NCBI GenBank assembly: GCA_020430675.1
Contig: JAGQJJ010000151.1
Coordinates: forward strand, 1-8,022
DNA length: 8,022 nt
Direction of reading: 5' to 3'
From: Myxococcales bacterium
GTDB lineage: Bacteria > Myxococcota > Bradymonadia > UBA7976 > UBA1532
The notes below the pieces were generated by a model. That model ran no database searches, was not told the DNA's origin, and saw only the letters and a list, made by a program, of their open reading frames with translations. Of this stretch, positions 1 through 5,058 are shown in pieces. Every line of letters begins with the position of its first letter. The stretch's first letter is position 1. The position numbers were made by a program, and so were the translations under genes.

Positions 1-1535
1 AGAGCCGCAAGGACGAAAACAACGATGACTATCGCGCCATCGTGCAGGCCATGCAGCTCGACCCGATCGCAAGGCGCGCCTATCTCTTCGACAATGTGAA
101 CCTGGCGCGCATGGCCAATATGCTCGCGGCCATGTTCATCACTTCAAGCGTCGACTGCTGCCACAAGAACTATTACATGTACCGCGACAGCGATGGCACC
201 GGCGAGTGGTGGATGATGCCATGGGATCTGGACCTCAGCTTCGGCCGCGTCTGGACCGGCAACTACTTCGATGACACCATGTATTGGGATCGCCCGCTGT
301 TCATCGGGCGCGATGTGGGCGGCGGCAACATCTTCCTGCGCTCGCTCTACGACCAGCCCGAGTTCGTGCAGATGTACCTGCGCCGCACCCGCACGCTGGT
401 CGACCAGCTCGTGCAGCCGCCGGGCACGCCCTACGAAGAGCTGCACTTCGAAAACCAGGTCGACGAGCTGCTCGATCGCATCGATCACGAAGCCATGTCC
501 GACTTCAACCGCTGGCCCAAATGGGGGCAGGAGCAGACGCCCGAGCAGGCGGCGATCATCATGAAGGAGCAGTATCTCGCGCCGCGGCGGCTGTTCATCT
601 ATGAGCAGCTTGTCATCCGCGAGCCGGGCAGCATCCTGTTTGCCGGTGATCCGGGCGCCAGCGTCGCGCGCTGGTTCATCCCCACCGATGATGCCTTGGG
701 CCAGGACTGGACGCTGCCCGACTTCGATGACTCGCTCTGGCCCGAAGACCCGCTCGGCCTGGGTTATGAGAATGCGCCGGCCGAGTATGCCAATCTGGTG
801 GTGACGCGGGTGCATCCCACCGACCTCGATCCCAACGCCACCTCGGTCTTCGTGCGGGCCCGCTTCAACGTCGACGACCCGGCGGGCATCGACCAGCTCT
901 CGCTCAACGTGCGCTACGACGATGGCTTCATCGCCTATCTCAACGGCGTCGAGGTCGCCCGCCGCAGCTTCGACGGCGTGCCGGCCTGGAACGCGGTCGC
1001 GGTCAACCACCCCGACAACATCGCGGTGCAGCCCGAGCGCATCGACCTGAGCCCGCAGATCGGCCTGCTGGTGCCCGGCGAGAACGTGATCGCCTTCCAT
1101 ATGATCAACGCCGGCGCCGGCAGCAGCGACCTGATGCTGCTCTTCGAGGTGGTCGACGGCGTGCCCGGCGGCGGCGTGCTGCCTTTGGCGCAAGAGGAAG
1201 TGCGCTTGCAGGTCGCCGGCGCCGAGGCCCCGCAAGACGCGCCGCAGACGGCCTGGATCGCGCTGAACAACCCCGACGACCTGGCCTATGACATCAGCGA
1301 ATACCGCCTCATCGGCGGCGGCATCGAGCACGTCTTCGACCCGGGCACCGTGCTCGCGAGCCACGGCACGCTCTACCTGGTCGCCGACGCCCGCGCCTTC
1401 CGCGCCCGCCCCGAGGGCCCGTCGGGCGGGCAGAGCCTGTTTGTGCAAGGCAACTGGACGGGCACCCTCGCCGGGGCCGGCGGCCCGTTTGCGCTGTTCG
1501 ACCCCCAAGGCAACCGCGTGCCTTGGGCCGAATGA
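1..1535 (+). CDS. CotH kinase family protein with jelly-roll and lamin-tail-like domains (5' end outside window)
   Basis: The reading frame is open from base 3 to the TGA at 1533-1535, so this is the C-terminal ~510 residues of a larger protein. The CotH part runs to about base 640. It carries D-C-C-H-K-N-Y-Y at 153-176 and P-W-D-L-D-L-S-F-G-R around 219-248; the D..H.N and WDLD motifs match the catalytic and metal-binding region of CotH atypical kinases, which in Bacillus phosphorylate spore-coat proteins. About 660-1170 is a beta-sandwich (FDDSLW, then DDGFIAYLNGVEVAR) of the galactose-binding-like type often found after CotH. About 1195-1530 resembles a lamin-tail domain (WIALNNPDDLAYDISEYRL, GTVLASHGTLYLV). 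The family is usually exported, but any signal peptide lies upstream of the window. It is convergent with the aldo/keto reductase gene. The family call is firm; the substrate is unknown. Confidence 0.88.
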   Translation, partial: SRKDENNDDYRAIVQAMQLDPIARRAYLFDNVNLARMANMLAAMFITSSVDCCHKNYYMYRDSDGTGEWWMMPWDLDLSFGRVWTGNYFDDTMYWDRPLFIGRDVGGGNIFLRSLYDQPEFVQMYLRRTRTLVDQLVQPPGTPYEELHFENQVDELLDRIDHEAMSDFNRWPKWGQEQTPEQAAIIMKEQYLAPRRLFIYEQLVIREPGSILFAGDPGASVARWFIPTDDALGQDWTLPDFDDSLWPEDPLGLGYENAPAEYANLVVTRVHPTDLDPNATSVFVRARFNVDDPAGIDQLSLNVRYDDGFIAYLNGVEVARRSFDGVPAWNAVAVNHPDNIAVQPERIDLSPQIGLLVPGENVIAFHMINAGAGSSDLMLLFEVVDGVPGGGVLPLAQEEVRLQVAGAEAPQDAPQTAWIALNNPDDLAYDISEYRLIGGGIEHVFDPGTVLASHGTLYLVADARAFRARPEGPSGGQSLFVQGNWTGTLAGAGGPFALFDPQGNRVPWAE

Positions 1536-1548
1536 GCGATCTGGTGGG

Positions 1549-1577
1549 GATCAGCGCATGATCTTGCTGCGCTGATC
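1549..1577. terminator. Perfect 10-bp stem-loop at a convergent junction, candidate bidirectional terminator
   Basis: GATCAGCGCA at 1549-1558 is exactly complementary to TGCGCTGATC at 1568-1577, with a 9-nt loop. The stem begins 13 nt after the CotH stop codon and covers the reductase stop codon (1551-1553, minus strand) and its last codons. The position between two convergent genes fits a shared terminator. There is no T-run on either side, so Rho-independent termination is uncertain. Confidence 0.5.
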
Positions 1578-2585
1578 GCCGAGCACCACGTCCTGGATAT
1601 AGCTCTTGCGCAGAAACTCGTGCGGGAAGCCGAGATCGATGCGGCTGACCTCATCGAGCCGCGCGAGGTGCGCCTTGTGCAAGGTCACCCGCAGGCTGGC
1701 GAGCGCGCCTTCGAGCTGGCTGCGCTTGCGCGCGCCCAGGATGGGGATGAGGCGCTTGTTCTGCTGGCGCACCCAGGCGATGGCGACCTGCACCGGTTCG
1801 ACGCCCATCTCGTGCGCGACCGCGTCGACGTCACGCGCGATGGCCAGGTTGCGCTCGTTGACGCGGTCGGTATTGACCCCGGCGCGCATCGAGTCGCGCT
1901 CGTCTTCGCTCACCCGGGTGTATTTGCCGGTCAACAGCCCGCCGCCGATGGGCGCCCAGGCCAGCACGCCGAGGTCGAAGGACTCGGCCATCGGCAGCAG
2001 ATCGCGCTCCAGGCTGCGCTCGATCAGGCTGTACTCCATCTGGATGCCGACAAAGCGGCTCCACCCGCGCAGCTCGGCCAGCGTATTGCACTGCGCCACC
2101 ACCCAGGCCGGCGCGTCGCTGATGCCGACGTGCAGCACCTTGCCGCTGCGGACCAGATCATCGAGGCCGCGCATGATCTCATCGGCGGGCGTGGTGAAGT
2201 CCCAGGCGTGCAGGTAGTAGAGGTCGATGTGATCGGTGCGCAGGCGCTTGAGGCTCGCTTCAATCGCGCGGCGCATGTTCTTGCGGTGATTGCCGGCGGC
2301 GTTGGGATCGCCATTGCGCGTCGCCAGCGTGTACTTCGTCGACAGCACAAAAGCGTCGCGGTCCTTGGCGATCAGATCGCCGACGATCTTCTCCGCCTGC
2401 CCGCCGGTGTATTTGTTGGCGGTGTCGATGAAGTTGCCGCCCGCTTCGACATAGGCGTCGAACATGGCCCGGCACTCATCGGCGGCGGCGCCCCAGCCCC
2501 ACTCGTCGCCGAAGGTCATGGTGCCGAGCGCCAGCTCGCTGACGCGCAGGCCGCTGCGACCGAGAATCTTGTAGCGCATGCTCAT
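1551..2585 (-). CDS. Aldo/keto reductase family oxidoreductase (344 aa)
   Basis: Predicted cytosolic NAD(P)H-dependent reductase of carbonyl compounds with the (beta/alpha)8 AKR fold. The catalytic tetrad is visible: Asp54 in NFIDTA, Tyr59 in NKYTGG, Lys84 in STKYT and His126 in YYLHAWD. The N-terminus MSMRYKILGRSGLRVSELALG is typical of the family, and the cofactor-binding segment near the C-terminus is present (IPILGARKRSQLEGAL). At 344 residues it has the usual length. I chose the ATG at 2585-2583 because a perfect AAGGAGG (plus-strand 2592-2598) lies 6 nt upstream; the in-frame Met two codons later would have a 12-nt gap. The frame stays open far upstream, antisense to the kinase gene, but family homology ends at this Met. 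It is divergent from the kinase gene. The substrate cannot be read from sequence. Confidence 0.95.
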   Translation of the reverse strand: MSMRYKILGRSGLRVSELALGTMTFGDEWGWGAAADECRAMFDAYVEAGGNFIDTANKYTGGQAEKIVGDLIAKDRDAFVLSTKYTLATRNGDPNAAGNHRKNMRRAIEASLKRLRTDHIDLYYLHAWDFTTPADEIMRGLDDLVRSGKVLHVGISDAPAWVVAQCNTLAELRGWSRFVGIQMEYSLIERSLERDLLPMAESFDLGVLAWAPIGGGLLTGKYTRVSEDERDSMRAGVNTDRVNERNLAIARDVDAVAHEMGVEPVQVAIAWVRQQNKRLIPILGARKRSQLEGALASLRVTLHKAHLARLDEVSRIDLGFPHEFLRKSYIQDVVLGDQRSKIMR

Positions 2586-2591
2586 GCCGAG

Positions 2592-2598
2592 CCTCCTT
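2592..2598 (-). promoter_or_regulatory. Shine-Dalgarno site of the aldo/keto reductase gene
   Basis: On the minus strand this reads AAGGAGG, followed by 6 nt and the ATG at 2585-2583. It decides the start between two closely spaced in-frame Met codons. Confidence 0.8.
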
Positions 2599-2701
2599 GC
2601 GGTTCGGGCCCAGGGTAGTCCTTGTCGGTGCCGACGAAAAGCGCCACGGCGGGCATGGCCGCAGCGGCGACGCGTGCGAGGTTTCGGGTTAGGATGCGGC
2701 C
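2599..2701. promoter_or_regulatory. Divergent intergenic region that should hold promoters for the reductase and kinase genes
   Basis: The two divergent start codons are 126 nt apart, so any promoters for both genes should lie here. I cannot point to convincing -35/-10 pairs on either strand. A weak hairpin, GTCG(GTGC)CGAC at 2624-2635, is the only small symmetry. The call rests on gene orientation alone. Confidence 0.35.
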
Positions 2702-2709
2702 AGGAGGTG
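2702..2709 (+). promoter_or_regulatory. Shine-Dalgarno site that sets the kinase GTG start
   Basis: AGGAGGTG ends 2 nt before the GTG at 2712-2714, with 4 nt between the GGAGG core and the start codon. It is the only strong ribosome-binding site near the N-terminus. Earlier in-frame candidates (TTG 2622, ATG 2655, ATG 2694) lack one, so the start is placed at 2712. Confidence 0.65.
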
Positions 2710-2711
2710 AC

Positions 2712-4109
2712 GTGGAGGCGCAAGACCTCACCGGCCGGGTGCTCGACGGCAAGTATCGTCTGGAGCGAAAGGTCGCCCAGGGCGGCTTCGGCGCGGTCTA
2801 TCGCGCCGTGCAGCTCCCGCTCGGTCGACCCGTCGCGGTCAAGGTCGGCCGCCGGCTGCACGACGCTGCCATGCAGGCGCGCTTCAAGCGCGAGGCCCAG
2901 GTGCTCGCCGCGCTGGTGCATCCGAACGTCGTGCAACTCATTGACTACGGCGAGAGCACCCTGCCCGATCTGGGCTCGGTCTTCTATCTCGTCCAGCCCT
3001 TCATCGAGGGCGAGTCGTTGTCGGCCCATCTCAAGCGTGTGGGTCCACTGCCGATCAGGCAGATCGAGTGGATCATGGATCAGGTGCTGCCGGCCCTGGC
3101 CGAAGCGCACCGCGCGGGCATCGTGCATCGCGACATCAAGCCGGCCAACATCATGATCGACACCCGGGGCTCCGGGCCAGGCGCGGTGCGGGTGCTTGAC
3201 TTCGGCATCGCCAAGCTGGTCGACGCCGAGGTCGATGATGGGCCGGTGACGCGCACGGGCGTGCCGCTGGGCACCCCCGCCTATATGGCGCCCGAGCAAT
3301 GCCGCGGGCTGGCGGTCGGCCCGGCGACCGACGTGTACGCCGCGGGCGTCATGCTGCACGAGCTGCTGACCGGGGCGCGGCCGTTTCGCGGCGCGACGCC
3401 GGTCGATGTGATGAGCCTTCACCTCAGCCAGCCGCCGCCCGCGCTGCCCCCCGAGGTGCCCGCCGAGCTCGAGGCGGTGATCCACCAGGCGATGGCCAAG
3501 GCGCCCGCCGATCGATATCCCGACGCCGAGGCCTTCCATCACGCCTTTCGACAGGCCCTGGCGCGATCGGACGCGCCCCCGCCACCGCGCAAGTCCGCCC
3601 GCAGCCCATGGCTCCCGCTGGTCGCGCTGATCGCGCTGGGCGCGCTGGGCGCGGGCCTCGCCTTCGCCTGGGCCGCGACCCGCGTCCATGAGCCCGCGCC
3701 CGACGCGGAGCCACCGAGCGTCATGGTGATCGGCGGCGCACCCGACGCGGACCACGTGGTGGACGCCGCCCCGCCGCCGGTCGACGCCGCGCCGGCCGAT
3801 CAAGCCCCGCCCGTCGACGCCGCGCCGTCGAAGCAGACACCGCCGGTCAGGCCGACGCCGGGGCGCCGGCGCCGCGGTTCTGCCTCTCCGCGCTCGGCGC
3901 CTCCGCCGGCCCCGCCGCCAGCTGCGCCGTCAGCCACCGTCGAGGCGGAGACTTTCCGCCGCGAGCTGAAGGCATGCCATTGCGCCCGGGCGTCAGCCGC
4001 CCTGAGCCGGCTGCGCGCGCTCGATCCAGTGACCGCCGCCGTGCTCGCGAATCGATACGAAGAGGAGTGTCAGGTCCACCTCGAAGGCAACTGCCGCAGT
4101 CGGCAGTGA
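2712..4109 (+). CDS. Transmembrane Hanks-type Ser/Thr protein kinase with Cys-bearing extracytoplasmic tail (465 aa)
   Basis: Predicted membrane receptor kinase. From the GTG at 2712 the protein begins MEAQDLTGRVLDGKYRLER, a classic bacterial kinase N-terminus. Kinase landmarks: nucleotide loop AQGGFGAVY (22-30), Lys44 in VAVKV, Glu61 in helix C, HRDIKPAN (139-146, an RD kinase), DFG (163-165), and GTPAYMAPE (187-195), with Thr180 and Thr182 in the activation loop. Every key catalytic residue is present, so it should be active. A single membrane helix spans about 300-322. Outside lie a Pro/Ala linker with three VDAAP copies and a basic patch (GRRRRG), then a helical tail with Cys422, Cys424, Cys453 and Cys461. 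There are no PASTA repeats, so the ligand is unknown. It is divergent from the reductase and tail-to-tail with the TPR-like gene, 11 nt away. Confidence 0.93.
   Translation: MEAQDLTGRVLDGKYRLERKVAQGGFGAVYRAVQLPLGRPVAVKVGRRLHDAAMQARFKREAQVLAALVHPNVVQLIDYGESTLPDLGSVFYLVQPFIEGESLSAHLKRVGPLPIRQIEWIMDQVLPALAEAHRAGIVHRDIKPANIMIDTRGSGPGAVRVLDFGIAKLVDAEVDDGPVTRTGVPLGTPAYMAPEQCRGLAVGPATDVYAAGVMLHELLTGARPFRGATPVDVMSLHLSQPPPALPPEVPAELEAVIHQAMAKAPADRYPDAEAFHHAFRQALARSDAPPPPRKSARSPWLPLVALIALGALGAGLAFAWAATRVHEPAPDAEPPSVMVIGGAPDADHVVDAAPPPVDAAPADQAPPVDAAPSKQTPPVRPTPGRRRRGSASPRSAPPPAPPPAAPSATVEAETFRRELKACHCARASAALSRLRALDPVTAAVLANRYEEECQVHLEGNCRSRQ
3759..3827 (+). repeat. Three VDAAP-coding repeats in the kinase extracytoplasmic linker
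   Basis: VDAAP is encoded at 3759-3773, 3780-3794 and 3813-3827. The last two copies are identical over 15 nt (GTCGACGCCGCGCCG). They form a flexible Pro/Ala stalk between the membrane helix and the Cys-bearing C-terminal tail. A 14/15 match to the same unit occurs in the lipoprotein gene at 5311-5325. Confidence 0.7.
4090..4107 (+). terminator. Stem-loop overlapping the kinase stop codon, possible terminator
   Basis: ACTGCCG at 4090-4096 pairs perfectly with CGGCAGT at 4101-4107 around a CAGT tetraloop; the stem's last base is the T of the TGA stop. A second, weaker inverted repeat, GGGGC at 4115-4119 with GCCCC at 4132-4136, covers the stop of the opposing gene. No T-tract follows either, so a terminator role is inferred from position. 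Confidence 0.35.
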
Positions 4110-4120
4110 ACGAAGGGGCG

Positions 4121-4864
4121 CTACCAGGTGAGCCCCATGGTCATGCCACCGGCCGAGGGCTGCAATGACACCGCGGAGGCGGGCTCATCGTCGACGATCC
4201 AGGTGACGAGGGCGCTCACCGCCAGGGCCACGCCGATGCCACCGATGGCATAGCCAGAGATGCCATAGGCATCCGTGCGGTCGCTCGCATCGGCGAAGTC
4301 ATCGAGCGCGGCCTGGTCTTCCGCCGAACCGGGCGCCGCGGCCAGATGACGGCGATCGGCGGCGTCGCGATCGCTCTGGCTGTCGAGCGCCAACCCGAGC
4401 AGCGCGCCGCCCAACGCCAGCGCGCCGGCGGCGCTGGTGGTCAGCGCCCACTCGATGGTGTGATCGGGCGCGGGCGGCGGCGGGGTCTCGACCACGGCGG
4501 GCGGCACGGCCGGGGGGTTGCACAGCGGCTCGACCTCGGCGAGCGCCTCGCTGGACGCCTTCGCCGTGCGCGAGGTGGGCTCCAGACCGATTACGGTGCG
4601 ATACGTCGCCGCCGCCTCGCAGGCCAGCTCGGACCCACCGCCCGCCTCGACGAGTCGTTGCAGTGCCACCGCCTTGTTATAGAGCAGCCCGCCGCGCGAG
4701 GCCTGGCACTCCTTCAGCTCCGCCGCCGTATCAAAGGCGCGCACCGCGTCGGCGAAGCGTTTGGCGTCGAGCGCCTGATTGCCGACGGCGTAGCAGTCGA
4801 TGGCATGGGCCGATGCCACCGGGGCCAGCGCCAGCCCTGCCAGCAAGGACCGGTATCGGTTCAT
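4121..4864 (-). CDS. Exported TPR-like envelope protein with a two-helix membrane hairpin (247 aa), function unknown
   Basis: I do not recognise a named gene. The N-terminus is a signal peptide (MNRYRSLLAGLALAPVASAHA, cleavage probably after residue 19 or 21). Residues 24-115 look alpha-helical and TPR-like (AVGNQALDAKRFADAVRAFD, then YNKAVALQRL and ATYRTVIGLEP), with four cysteines at 24, 53, 82 and 115 that could form two disulfides. A Pro-rich linker (117-133) leads to hydrophobic helices at about 140-160 and 200-224, split by a charged Asp-rich loop. The protein ends in SAGGMTMGLTW. Myxobacterial TPR/PEGA proteins encoded beside Ser/Thr kinases often show this plan (general family knowledge). 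The start is the first ATG, with a weak G-rich site upstream. It converges on the kinase gene with 11 nt between stops. The gene call is firm; the role is inferred. Confidence 0.85.
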   Translation of the reverse strand: MNRYRSLLAGLALAPVASAHAIDCYAVGNQALDAKRFADAVRAFDTAAELKECQASRGGLLYNKAVALQRLVEAGGGSELACEAAATYRTVIGLEPTSRTAKASSEALAEVEPLCNPPAVPPAVVETPPPPAPDHTIEWALTTSAAGALALGGALLGLALDSQSDRDAADRRHLAAAPGSAEDQAALDDFADASDRTDAYGISGYAIGGIGVALAVSALVTWIVDDEPASAVSLQPSAGGMTMGLTW

Positions 4865-5058
4865 CAGACCCCACCCACCCTGTTTGCGCCCGCCGCCCAG
4901 GGGGCGGTTGAGAACGGCTGGCCAATCAATGTCTCGTCATCGGCAAACAATGGACCGCTCACCTCACCTCACCGCTGCGCGGCGACGATACTGAATCCGC
5001 CCGCCGGACGCCAGGGCCTGGGCTTGTAATCGCGGCCGATCGAGCCCACATTGGGTCC
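4865..5058. promoter_or_regulatory. Divergent intergenic region upstream of the TPR-like gene and the RCC1 lipoprotein gene
   Basis: This 194-nt spacer should hold promoters in both directions. A patch at 4922-4955 is visibly richer in A/T than its surroundings, followed by three tandem CTCAC units at 4958-4972. I cannot assign -35/-10 boxes with confidence. If the lipoprotein really starts downstream of 5059, the untranslated region extends to as far as 5232, a gap of 368 nt in which I see no other gene. Confidence 0.35.

Noticed and set aside
144..1508. Minus-strand open frame of 454 codons over the CotH gene
   Set aside because: The product is an Ala/Val/Asp/His-rich antisense translation with no recognisable domain, while the plus strand has clear CotH motifs.
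1620..2618. Plus-strand open frame of 332 codons over the whole reductase gene
   Set aside because: It is an antisense shadow caused by high-GC codon use; its product is low-complexity Ala/Val/His-rich with no motif.
2690..2695. TAGGAT as a -10 box for the kinase gene
   Set aside because: No matching -35 box lies at the right distance, and a transcript from it would start inside the Shine-Dalgarno site.
2586..3803. Minus-strand frame open upstream of the reductase start, antisense to the kinase gene (an extra ~406 codons)
   Set aside because: The translated extension is Arg/His/Gly-rich with no domain, the strong ribosome-binding site and AKR homology both start at 2585, and the opposite strand encodes an intact kinase.
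4346..5029. Plus-strand open frame over the TPR-like gene and the following spacer
   Set aside because: Arg/Gly-rich antisense product with no signal or domain; the minus-strand gene has a clear signal peptide and membrane helices.
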